This document shows positions 1 to 6,748 of a stretch of 9,153 bases of DNA, piece after piece. Under the pieces are notes generated by a model that had not been told where the DNA came from, did not search any database, and was given only the letters and a program-made list of their open reading frames with translations. This DNA is from SXOA01 sp964444865. GTDB lineage: Bacteria > Planctomycetota > Planctomycetia > Pirellulales > Pirellulaceae. The stretch lies in contig CAYUJE010000262.1 in the NCBI GenBank assembly GCA_964444865.1, forward strand, positions 1-9,153, given 5' to 3'. Position 1 is the stretch's first letter. The number at the start of each line of letters is the position of its first letter. The translations under genes and the position numbers were made by a program.

Positions 1-31
1 CGCAAAAAGAGTTGCTGATCGCCGGCACTTC

Positions 32-477
32 TCAATGATGTGGCACTCTAATCTCGATGCCGAAGCGTGGGGCGACCGCTAGCGGCTTTTCGATGTCCGC
101 TTTGATTGGCAGCGAGGCGGCAGCACCGGGACTGACCGGCTGGCCCACCTCAAAGAACATCTGCTCCATGCCGGCCGTAACGACGGAAATCAGCATCTTC
201 GCCGGTTTGCCAGTTTCGTTCTTGAACGAATGTAAGCTGCCAACGAGCATGTTAGCGAATATTCTCGCAATTGCACGAGCCGCTGGTCGCCGATCTGAAA
301 GGTGATCTCGCCTTTGAGGATGAAGAAGGCTTCCTCTTCCCATCTGTGGATGTGCAGGGAAGGGCCGCCACCATGAGGTACAATCGCTTCCCACACGGCG
401 TATTTGCCATCCGCTTCTTTGCCGGTTGCCTGGGGAACAGTCGGCTGCGTAGCGTCTCCGAAGATGTCCGTGCAAAC
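32..477 (-). pseudogene. Cupin-domain protein, frameshifted
   Basis: A single-cupin beta-barrel protein is recognisable but split over two reading frames. The upstream part reads VWEAIVPHGGGPSLHIHR and then WEEEAFFILKGEITFQIGDQ. This holds cupin motif 1 (two His in HIH, the following Glu, then Gly). The downstream part reads NMLVGSLHSFKNETGKPAKM and continues to a TGA at 32-34. It holds motif 2 (His and Asn of GSLHSFKN), but Leu sits where the family usually has Pro. The frame changes near 259-263, where one base is missing or two are extra. On the 5' side the motif-1 frame is closed by a TGA at 478-480 with no clear start codon, so a second lesion or loss of the N-terminus is likely. Intact relatives are small metal-binding proteins of varied or unknown activity. 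The cupin identity is firm; the pseudogene call would fail if the shift is a sequencing error. Confidence 0.72.
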
Positions 478-663
478 TCAAAACATCAATGTTTGGAGCA
501 ACGGGGTATCGGGCGAATGCCTGGCATGCGTGAGGGGCTTGCCTAAATCTACGCAGAGTCGAAGCATAGTTTGTTGTGCTGACCACGAAGTCGGTGGCAG
601 CCTTACGGAGTCATCCGCGAATCGAGCAGCCTGAGATTGGGATAACCCCCGACCGATGCGATG

Positions 664-1212
664 CTAATCCTTGGTCTCTGCAGCAGCTTGATCAAATAGA
701 TGGCGGGCCGCCCGGCCACTGATGGTTGTATGGCGGAGCAATTCCTCGGCGATCTTCTGGGCCGCCAGCCACACCCCCGGTTGGTCGAGGATGTATTCTG
801 CTTTGTCCAGCATACGCCGTTCTAGTCGTTCCACTTGCCGCTGGCCCCCGGCTCGCGTCTGGGTCAATGACCTTACGTCGCGGAGGTCTTGGGAAGCACC
901 CCCACTGTCATAGTGCCCCATCTGTCGGGATTCCGCGGCGAGTCCACCCAACAGAATCAGAATCTGCGCTTCCACGACGTCTTTGACTGGTCGAAAGCTC
1001 CCCTTCTTGATCTCGCAATGCCCGAGCCGTAGATGGTTGTCTTGGACGCTGACCCGCTGCACGTTCCGGCCCAGAGCGAGTGCCATCACGGCATGCCCAG
1101 CTTCGTGGTAAGCGGTGGCGATTTCTTTCGGAGTGTAGCTGGGGGGCGTCAAGCAGGTGGCTCTTTTCTGTTCGGAAAATGCTGCATTTGGGAAACACGG
1201 ATGGGACCTCAT
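664..1212 (-). CDS. Stand-alone FtsH-like M41 metallopeptidase domain protein
   Basis: This 182-residue protein resembles only the peptidase part of FtsH and has no AAA ATPase and no membrane segment. The zinc motif HEAGH is at residues 36-40 (His36, Glu37, His40). GGLAAES at 89-95 matches the FtsH GGRAAEE segment. GGASQDL at 104-110 supplies Asp109, the expected third zinc ligand. A charged helical C-terminal half follows (ERLERRMLDKAEYIL). All catalytic residues are present, so proteolysis is possible, but the substrate is unknown and an ATP-independent or regulatory role is equally open. The ATG at 1212 is chosen because GAGGA lies 8 bases upstream; a TTG at residue 21 is an alternative, and similarity to the family begins just after it. 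The next gene on this strand is the broken cupin, 187 bases downstream, so no working operon is evident. Confidence 0.8.
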   Translation of the reverse strand: MRSHPCFPNAAFSEQKRATCLTPPSYTPKEIATAYHEAGHAVMALALGRNVQRVSVQDNHLRLGHCEIKKGSFRPVKDVVEAQILILLGGLAAESRQMGHYDSGGASQDLRDVRSLTQTRAGGQRQVERLERRMLDKAEYILDQPGVWLAAQKIAEELLRHTTISGRAARHLFDQAAAETKD

Positions 1213-1440
1213 ATCTCAGGTCCTCGCTAATACCATGCATTAATCGTCCTGCGATTTCTCGCACTCGATCCATTGTAATTCCTGTTCTCTGCTCGACCGC
1301 CAAAGGATGTTCGGTTGGTTCGAGTTCCACAAACGGCCGATGCCCAAGTGTGCGAGTGTGGACGTGGGTCTTGAGCAGCGGTGTTGCCGGATACAACGGC
1401 AGAGAAGTGCAGAACCATCCAAAAAACCGAGGCTCGGATT
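1213..1440 (-). other. Open reading frame of uncertain status upstream of the M41 gene
   Basis: One minus-strand frame is open from just after a TAA near 1440 down to the M41 start, and it continues out of frame into that gene to 908. The part before the overlap reads like protein (for example GHRPFVELEPTEHPLAVEQR, then MDRVREIAGRLMHGISEDLR). An ATG at 1273 has AGGA about 7 bases upstream. No domain is recognised. It could be the remnant of a neighbouring gene, a frameshifted N-terminal extension of the M41 protein, or chance. The 300-base overlap with the M41 gene argues against a normal intact gene. Confidence 0.3.
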
Positions 1441-1528
1441 ACGCGTTCAACAGCTTCCGTCGTGCCGAGGGGAAAATGGAGCCCCTATGCCTTGGCATTC
1501 TAACAGCTCGTTGAACTAGTCGAGTTTC

Positions 1529-1636
1529 TCACGCCGCCGCGGTGAAGCGATTGGCGGTGGCGAAAGTTTTTTGCCGGTCGGTCCGGTGGTTCGGGAATTT
1601 GTCCAGCGTGACGATGCGCTGCCAGGTGGCAAACAT
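1529..1636 (-). CDS. Possible 35-residue protein or gene remnant
   Basis: A short ATG-to-TGA frame encodes a basic peptide beginning MFATWQRIVTLDKFPNHR and ending FTAAA. Its codons mostly end in G or C (GCC ACC TGG CAG CGC ATC GTC ACG CTG GAC), as in the confident genes of this window, which supports real or formerly real coding. Two TGA codons sit just upstream in frame, so it does not extend. GGGG four bases before the ATG is a poor ribosome binding site. No family is recognised. It may be the tail of a lost gene rather than a working small protein. Confidence 0.3.
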   Translation of the reverse strand: MFATWQRIVTLDKFPNHRTDRQKTFATANRFTAAA

Positions 1637-1951
1637 TCTGCCCCATCATCATCGGCGGGGTGGAAAGGGAAAACCACTCTCTCCTGAGACTTCATAAAAG
1701 TGGGGCGTTTTCTGGGACCGCCGTTAGAACAGCGGCTTCTAAAATCTAAGTCACGCTAAGCCTTGCCCCGTAAACCATCGACGCGGCTTTTTTATGCTAT
1801 TTTCGTGTAGCACCGAACGGTAGCACGGGGACCGGATTTCTTCTAAATGCCCCGGCCGGTAGCACGAAATGCCATTTTATTTAGGACTTTGTTACTACAC
1901 AATTCCCGGAAGAACTTAAGTCGATTCGGTATTTACCGGCATTGTTAATAG
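1637..1951. other. Intergenic stretch between the 35-codon ORF and tRNA-Ser
   Basis: No convincing coding frame is seen on either strand. The stretch is locally AT-rich around 1780-1805 and 1866-1950. It contains a small inverted repeat (TTAGAA at 1724-1729 with TTCTAA at 1737-1742, 7-base loop), the GTAGCAC repeats described separately, and a 5-bp inverted repeat CGGTA/TACCG at 1927-1938 close to the tRNA 3' end. No T-rich tail makes any of these a standard terminator. Confidence 0.5.
1818..1866. repeat. Pair of 10-bp direct repeats CGGTAGCACG
   Basis: CGGTAGCACG occurs at 1818-1827 and again at 1857-1866, 39 bases apart start to start. A shorter match, GTAGCAC, lies at 1807-1813. The block sits 86 bases beyond the 3' end of the tRNA gene. 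The spacing is close to four helical turns, compatible with paired protein sites such as recombinase or regulator arms. The function is unknown. Confidence 0.6.
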
Positions 1952-2033
1952 CGGAGGGCAAGGGAGTCGAACCCTCAACTGATTGCTCAGCAGCTGATTT
2001 CGAATCAGCCTCCTAACCATTCGGTTACCCTCC
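1952..2033 (-). tRNA. tRNA-Ser, anticodon CGA
   Basis: The minus strand folds into a class II tRNA of 82 bases. The acceptor stem is GGAGGGT with GCCCTCC (T7 pairs with G66). The anticodon stem is GCTGA/TCAGC around loop TTCGAAA, with anticodon CGA at plus-strand 2000-2002, reading UCG serine codons. The long variable arm is CTGA-GCAA-TCAG. The T arm is GAGGG-TTCGACT-CCCTT. The discriminator base is G, as expected for tRNA-Ser. The 3' CCA is not encoded (the sequence continues C, T), so it must be added by nucleotidyltransferase. Position 8 reads A rather than the usual T in this alignment. An AT-rich TATAAG at 2044-2049 on the minus strand is a possible -10 element, but no good -35 was found. 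Confidence 0.95.
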
Positions 2034-2162
2034 GAGCTTAAACCTTATATGTACAGGCCCAAGGCCATTCCGGCAAGATTAGGAGAGTAGCGGGACTCCT
2101 CGGGTTCACTGAGCACGACCACAAAGGTATTCCGTGAAAATGGATGTAGGAGCAATCTCGAT

Positions 2163-2654
2163 TCAGTCCAGGCTCCGCGGCTGCCAAAAGTCTACGAAGG
2201 TGGCTTGGGAATTTTCCGACACCTGGTTCCAGGTGTCGATGTCGAAGAGGAGTTGAGCGATCGCGGCAGTGGAGAAGGCACGCGATTGGCCGGTAATTCG
2301 CTCAAAAAGCTCTTCGAGGCTGGGATTGTGGCAAATCAGCAGGATGGAGTTGAACGGCTCGGGAGTCTGGGCCAGAATCTGCAGAATTTTGCCGGGCGAG
2401 GCCATATAAAGTTCGGCCGTGATACGAGTTTCTCCTCGAAAATCGGCGGCAAAGGCGACGCACTCGGCGGTCTTTCGAGCGCGACGAGCGGAGGAGCAGA
2501 TGATAAAGTCCGGGATCCTTTGAAGCTCGCGGAGGGCTGCCCCCATGCGGGGCGCATCGCGTTTTCCACGTTTATTCAGTGGACGGTCATGATCGTCGAG
2601 CGACTCGTCTTTCCAACTCGACTTGGCGTGGCGCATCAAAAAAAGTGTCTTCAT
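2163..2654 (-). CDS. sixA: SixA-type phosphohistidine phosphatase (histidine phosphatase superfamily)
   Basis: This cytoplasmic 163-residue protein has the length and order of SixA phosphatases, which remove phosphate from phosphohistidine proteins. In Escherichia coli the known targets are the HPt domain of ArcB and the nitrogen phosphotransferase system. The RH motif is LMRHAKSSW with Arg8 and catalytic His9. DRPLNKRG (23-30) is the typical substrate-loop segment. SSARRARKTAE (54-64) carries the second conserved Arg, and ICHNPSL (107-113) carries the second active-site His, His109. The start is the only ATG before the RH motif, with a weak GAAGAG about 11 bases upstream. It lies 129 bases upstream of tRNA-Ser on the same strand and is divergent from the dehydrogenase gene. 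The native target cannot be told from this window. Confidence 0.88.
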   Translation of the reverse strand: MKTLFLMRHAKSSWKDESLDDHDRPLNKRGKRDAPRMGAALRELQRIPDFIICSSARRARKTAECVAFAADFRGETRITAELYMASPGKILQILAQTPEPFNSILLICHNPSLEELFERITGQSRAFSTAAIAQLLFDIDTWNQVSENSQATFVDFWQPRSLD

Positions 2655-2912
2655 GGATGAGTATTCTCTTCAGGCAATGCTGAACGATTGATTGGGCCAG
2701 AAATTCTACGGTAAAGCTCTCCTTGTTGGTAACGGGCTTCGGCGGACTCAGTTTGCATTCACGGCAGCGTGCATTTCCAGGAACATCCGGTCCTGCAGAC
2801 GCCCTGGCATGGTTTCAAGATCCTGGGTTCGACGCGTTCCTGCCCATTCCCCCCTTTCGCTCTGCACAATAAAATCTAAGCCTTTCCCTTTACACCAGAT
2901 GACTGAATCAAA

Positions 2913-3983
2913 ATGTCCAAAAGCCTGAAAATTGCAGTGATTGGCGGGGATGGCACTGGGCCGGAAGTGACCGCAGAGGCTATCAAGGTGCTTGCTGCCG
3001 TCTCGAAGCTCGAAAAGTTCTCCTACGAAACCACACCGTTTGACTGGGGCGGCGAGCGCTTCCTGAAGACAGGAGAGACGCTGCCAGCGGGGGGCGCGGC
3101 CGAACTTAGAAAGTTTGACGCCATCTATCTGGGTGCTGTTGGCCATCCTGATGTAAAGCCGGGTATTCTGGAAAAGGGGCTGCTGTTGGAACTCAGGTTT
3201 CAGCTTGATCAGTACATCAATTTGCGGCCGGTGAAGCTCTTTCCGGGGGTGGAGTGTCCGCTCGTCGGCAAGGGGCCAAAGGACATCGACTTCGTCGTCG
3301 TTCGCGAAAATACCGAGGACATGTATGCCGGCATCGGAGGGTTTTTGAAAAAGAACACCGCCGATGAAGTGGCAACGCAGACGGCTGTGTACACGCGCAA
3401 GGGGTGCGAACGGTGTATTCGGTGGGCGTTTGAGTTCACGCAGAAGCGCAACAACCCTAAGGGAAAAATGTTGACTCTCGTGGCGAAGACGAATGTACTT
3501 ACCTTTGGACACGATCTGTGGTGGCGGACGTTTCAGGAAGTGGCGAAGGACTATCCTGATGTGAAAGCCGACTACAACCACGTCGACGCCTGCTGCATGT
3601 GGATGGTGAAGACGCCGGAATACTACGACGTGATTGTCACCACCAATATGTTTGGCGACATCATCACCGACTTGGGGGCCATGATTCAGGGGGGACTCGG
3701 CGTCGCCGCGGGGGGCAACATCAACCCCGACCAAGGCGGCGTCAGCATGTTTGAACCGATGGGGGGAAGCGCCCCCAAATACACCGGTCAGAACGTCATC
3801 AATCCCATTGCCGCCATCGGAGCAATGGCCATGCTGCTGGAGCACAATGGCCAACCCGCTGCCGGGGCGCGGATCATGAAAGCCATCCAACTGGTGACCG
3901 GGACCAAGATGAAGAGCCAGTCAGCCGGAAAGATGGGTTTGGGGACCAAGGAAGTTGGAGATCTGGTAATCGCGGCATTATGA
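2913..3983 (+). CDS. leuB: Isopropylmalate/isocitrate dehydrogenase family enzyme, probable 3-isopropylmalate dehydrogenase
   Basis: This 356-residue beta-decarboxylating dehydrogenase most likely oxidises 3-isopropylmalate to 2-oxoisocaproate in leucine synthesis. The nucleotide-binding start is IGGDGTGPEV (10-19). Substrate residues are Arg95 (LELR), Arg105 (NLRP) and Arg131 (VVVREN). Tyr138 and Lys192 (AKTN) are the catalytic pair. Asp225, Asp249 and Asp253 bind the metal. EKGLL at 87-91 matches the segment that recognises the isopropyl group in LeuB, though the following stretch is one residue longer than in Thermus. The cofactor loop reads EPMGGSAPKYTG (281-292), with Lys289-Tyr290 as in NADP-dependent isocitrate dehydrogenase rather than the Asp of NAD-type LeuB. 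The ATG at 2913 matches the family N-terminus but has no clear ribosome binding site. It heads a likely three-gene operon. Tartrate or another malate derivative is an alternative substrate. Confidence 0.85.
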   Translation: MSKSLKIAVIGGDGTGPEVTAEAIKVLAAVSKLEKFSYETTPFDWGGERFLKTGETLPAGGAAELRKFDAIYLGAVGHPDVKPGILEKGLLLELRFQLDQYINLRPVKLFPGVECPLVGKGPKDIDFVVVRENTEDMYAGIGGFLKKNTADEVATQTAVYTRKGCERCIRWAFEFTQKRNNPKGKMLTLVAKTNVLTFGHDLWWRTFQEVAKDYPDVKADYNHVDACCMWMVKTPEYYDVIVTTNMFGDIITDLGAMIQGGLGVAAGGNINPDQGGVSMFEPMGGSAPKYTGQNVINPIAAIGAMAMLLEHNGQPAAGARIMKAIQLVTGTKMKSQSAGKMGLGTKEVGDLVIAAL

Positions 3984-4019
3984 TGCCCGTAGGGTTCGTG
4001 ACAAAGTGTGAGGTTAATT

Positions 4020-4397
4020 ATGGCTCTCTCCATTTATTACTCCGCTCGCCGACCAACTCCTCTTTCCGACCAGGAGCAGGCTGAAATTGATCAGGTTTTG
4101 GCCCGCTACTCCGTAGATGCACGCGTGGTTCGATTCACCGAAACAGGAGAGGGCCTCAACTGGCAGCCGTTTGGTATCACACGTCCCAGTGACCATTCCA
4201 CGGCGGACGTGGTCTTGGAAGGCTCCACTCCGTTGCCGGATAACACCGAGGACGCCTTTTCCACAGGGGTCATTCACTGGTGCAACGCCCTATCCGCCCT
4301 GCGGTCCATCATCAGCAAAGCCTTGTGGTCCGTACGCGTTGAGGACCAGGAAATTGCCTGGGACTATCAAAACGACCGCTATGATCCGGCAAAGTAG
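4020..4397 (+). CDS. Hypothetical protein, 125 residues
   Basis: A small, soluble, acidic protein beginning MALSIYYSARRPTPLSDQEQ, with no signal peptide or membrane segment. I do not recognise the family. Composition and codon use resemble the neighbours, and no competing frame is better. The ATG at 4020 is preferred over a GTG at 4008 because AGG lies about 7 bases before it. The middle is rich in Thr, Ser and Pro. The C-terminal half has a likely helix (HWCNALSALRSIISKALWSV) and ends acidic and aromatic (WDYQNDRYD). It begins 36 bases after the dehydrogenase and ends 44 bases before the SDR gene, so co-transcription is likely. A link to amino-acid metabolism is only guilt by association. 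Confidence 0.75.
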   Translation: MALSIYYSARRPTPLSDQEQAEIDQVLARYSVDARVVRFTETGEGLNWQPFGITRPSDHSTADVVLEGSTPLPDNTEDAFSTGVIHWCNALSALRSIISKALWSVRVEDQEIAWDYQNDRYDPAK

Positions 4398-4441
4398 CTC
4401 TTTTACCCATTCAACAAACCAATCACTCTGAAACACTGCCC

Positions 4442-5212
4442 ATGCTCAACAAGCTCTTTGATCTCTCTGGACGCACCGCTCTGGTAACGGGTGGCAGCAA
4501 AGGAATTGGCAAAGCCATGGCCCGCGCCTTCGCCGAGGCCGGTGCGAATGTCGCGATTAGCGCCCGGCATGAGGACGAGCTCCAAAAGGCTAAAGCCGAA
4601 ATCGCGGACGGAACGAACGTCAAGGTCGAGTACTTTGTCGCCGACATGACGCAGCGTGAGCAGGTAAAGAAGTTGGCCAAAGATGTCCTGGCGAAACTTG
4701 GCCGCGTGGATGTGCTGGTCAACAACGCCGGCAGTAATAAGCCTCAGAATCTGGTCGATACCACGGAAGAAGCTTGGGACGAGATTTTGGAACTCAATTT
4801 ATCGAGTTGCAATCTCCTCTCGCATCTCCTGGCTCCAGGAATGATTGAGCGAAAGTGGGGACGCATCATTCACCTCTCCAGCATCATGGCTTTGGCGTCT
4901 AACCCAGGGCGAGGGCTCTACTCCGCAACCAAGGCTGCCTTGATTGGCATGGCCCGGGCGCACGCGCTGGAGCTGGGGCCGCATGGCATTACGGTCAACT
5001 GCATCGCCCCTGGTCCCGTTGCCACCGATCTGCCGATGAATCTGCTCTCCGACGAGCAAAAGAAATCCTTTGCGGAGCGAACGGCCGTGAAGCGGTGGGG
5101 GCAGCCCATCGACATGGTGGGTCCGGCACTTCTGCTCGCCACGGATGCCGGTGCGTTCATCACCGGCAACGTGATTGTGGCGGACGGCGGACTATTGTGC
5201 CGCACGTTCTAA
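4442..5212 (+). CDS. Short-chain dehydrogenase/reductase (SDR family, classical type)
   Basis: This 256-residue protein is a complete classical SDR, an NAD(P)-dependent oxidoreductase with a Rossmann fold. TGGSKGIG (16-23) binds the cofactor, NNAG is at 94-97, and the catalytic tetrad is Asn119, Ser147, Tyr160 and Lys164 (YSATK). PGPVATDL at 190-197 follows the active site, and ADGG at 247-250 ends the fold. Arg42 (SARHEDEL) after the second beta strand suggests NADP(H) use. The overall pattern is near gluconate 5-dehydrogenase and 3-oxoacyl-ACP reductase-like SDRs, but SDR substrates cannot be read from such motifs. The start ATG has no Shine-Dalgarno sequence, so translation may depend on coupling or a leaderless-like mode. 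It is the last gene of the cluster, and its stop is 13 bases from the convergent thioredoxin gene. Confidence 0.9.
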   Translation: MLNKLFDLSGRTALVTGGSKGIGKAMARAFAEAGANVAISARHEDELQKAKAEIADGTNVKVEYFVADMTQREQVKKLAKDVLAKLGRVDVLVNNAGSNKPQNLVDTTEEAWDEILELNLSSCNLLSHLLAPGMIERKWGRIIHLSSIMALASNPGRGLYSATKAALIGMARAHALELGPHGITVNCIAPGPVATDLPMNLLSDEQKKSFAERTAVKRWGQPIDMVGPALLLATDAGAFITGNVIVADGGLLCRTF

Positions 5213-5225
5213 TGGCGGCAATTTC

Positions 5226-6482
5226 CTAACGGTGCTTGCGTTCGGTCTCACTGTGCAGCATCGCCTGATGAGCGTAGATGGCGTATTGCTTGGGGTTCTT
5301 TTCAAAGCGGTCGCGAGACTCCGGGGTGGCGAAGAAATACATCTCCGACCGATTGCCGCTGGGAAGCGAAACGCCGAAGTTGCGATTCCCTTCAACAATT
5401 TGCCCCTGCTCGGCAAAGATCACGGGGTCCGCTCCGGACAGCACGGGACTGTATCCGTCAGGATCGGCCAAAAACTTCTGCTGCTCGATGGCCGAGACAA
5501 AGAGATAGGTTCGTCCACGATGGACGGCCCCATACTGCCGGTCTCCCTTTTTCCACTTGCTCTCTTCGCGTAGCGATACCGGGCAATAACCTTCCAGACC
5601 AACCGGGGGAGCATCCTTCACGGCAATGAACTGGTTGCGAATCGGCTGGCGGGCGGTGATGTCGCCAGGATCCTGAAATGTGGCTCGTTGCATGGCCGCC
5701 GCGCCGGGTGCAGCGGTGGTGGCTCCTTGCGGTGCATATCCCTGATTCGGGGCGGGACGTGCCGACTGTTGCTGCTGCGCAACCTGTGAGCCATAAGGTC
5801 CATTCTGAATCTGCTGCGGACTCCCGGGCGATCCGCTATAGACGAGCGGGGTCTCCGAAGGGGCAGCACCCGGAATCTGCGTCTGTGCCTTACCAGTTCC
5901 CTCTTGAGCGTATCGATTCCCTTCATAGCGGTTGGTGGGAGCGTACTCGTTCTGCACAAACTGCTGCGGGGGGGGTGGCGGCTGGGATGTGGTGGGCTGT
6001 TCGACGGGGAGTTGCTGCGAATCATAATGTGATTCGCGTTCAAATAGCGCCGCCTGGCGAGTGCCGCCAATGCCGGTCTGCACCACCAGTTGATCCAGCA
6101 GGCTGATATAGTCCGCGGGCGACTGCGTTGTCAGGTTGCGATGAAATTCCTGCCCGGCGGCGGAGAGAAAAACATCCGTGGGAATCGAACGAATGCCATA
6201 ATGCGCGGCCAGCTTGTCGGACTTATCCACATTGACTTTCACCGGCACATAATTCCGCATCACCGCTTGCACGACCTTGGGTTGCGGAAAGACCTTCTGC
6301 TCGACGACGCGGCAAGGGGGGCAAGAATCGCCATAAAAATGGATCAGGACCAGCTTTTTCTCGGCTTTGGCCTGCTTCACCGCTTTGGCGATATCGGTTT
6401 GCCAAACAATCTGTTCCTCGGCCAATGCTGGCACGGCCACAAGAACCAACGTCGCACAAATCCAATTCAGACGCCCCCGCAT
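5226..6482 (-). CDS. Secreted thioredoxin-fold protein with Gln/Pro-rich linker and C-terminal YHS-like repeats
   Basis: A 418-residue exported protein in three parts. Residues 1-21 form a signal peptide (basic MRGRLNW, hydrophobic core, cleavage near PALA-EE). Residues about 24-135 form a thioredoxin domain with the redox pair Cys54 and Cys57 in DSCPPC and the cis-Pro at SIPTD (Pro101). Residues about 155-285 are a low-complexity linker rich in Gln, Pro, Gly and Tyr. The C-terminal part has a YHS-like module (GYCPVSL at 298-304, W310, YLFVS, LADPDGYSPVLSG) followed by a second, diverged copy ending FEKNPKQYA. YHS domains are linked to metal or copper handling, so thiol redox work on a metal protein outside the cytoplasm is a reasonable inference, not shown. 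The start at 6482 is fixed by a strong ribosome binding site; an upstream in-frame extension lacks a signal peptide. It is convergent with the SDR. Confidence 0.88.
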   Translation of the reverse strand: MRGRLNWICATLVLVAVPALAEEQIVWQTDIAKAVKQAKAEKKLVLIHFYGDSCPPCRVVEQKVFPQPKVVQAVMRNYVPVKVNVDKSDKLAAHYGIRSIPTDVFLSAAGQEFHRNLTTQSPADYISLLDQLVVQTGIGGTRQAALFERESHYDSQQLPVEQPTTSQPPPPPQQFVQNEYAPTNRYEGNRYAQEGTGKAQTQIPGAAPSETPLVYSGSPGSPQQIQNGPYGSQVAQQQQSARPAPNQGYAPQGATTAAPGAAAMQRATFQDPGDITARQPIRNQFIAVKDAPPVGLEGYCPVSLREESKWKKGDRQYGAVHRGRTYLFVSAIEQQKFLADPDGYSPVLSGADPVIFAEQGQIVEGNRNFGVSLPSGNRSEMYFFATPESRDRFEKNPKQYAIYAHQAMLHSETERKHR

Positions 6483-6486
6483 AGAA

Positions 6487-6493
6487 CCCTCCT
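6487..6493 (-). promoter_or_regulatory. Strong ribosome binding site for the thioredoxin/YHS gene
   Basis: The minus strand reads AGGAGGG, then TTCT, then ATG. It is the best Shine-Dalgarno sequence in the window and fixes the start at 6482 rather than the in-frame codon 28 residues upstream. Confidence 0.85.
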
Positions 6494-6720
6494 GGCATGA
6501 CCGGCAGCCGAACCTTCGACGTGAATACGCCCCATCCCTTCCTTCGTATCGGAAGTAAAGGGCCACCAGTTACAGCGAAAGTAGCGGTTGTAAGGATTGA
6601 AAGGCAAAATTGACACAGCAAAAGTACCCAAAGGTCCTGAAAGTGGCCGCTGGAGCTCTTTCGAATCCGCAAATTCCACCAGATTTTTCTGTTTTTCTGA
6701 AGTTAAGGCGAAATGCCAGC

Positions 6721-6748
6721 TTGACAAAGGCATTGCTGTCGATAAGAT
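6721..6748 (+). promoter_or_regulatory. Candidate sigma70-type promoter upstream of rho
   Basis: A perfect -35 box TTGACA (6721-6726) is followed after 16 bases by TAAGAT (6743-6748), matching four of six -10 consensus positions. It points toward rho and would start transcription near 6755, about 535 bases before the rho ATG. A second TTGAC at 6759-6763 and a repeated CTGTCGAT (6736-6743, 6766-6773) lie over and just after it. Planctomycete promoters are not well defined, so this is a prediction. Confidence 0.4.

Noticed and set aside
2748..3890. 380-codon open frame on the minus strand opposite the dehydrogenase
   Set aside because: The opposite strand encodes a complete dehydrogenase with all catalytic residues; the antisense product is His/Arg-rich without a known fold.
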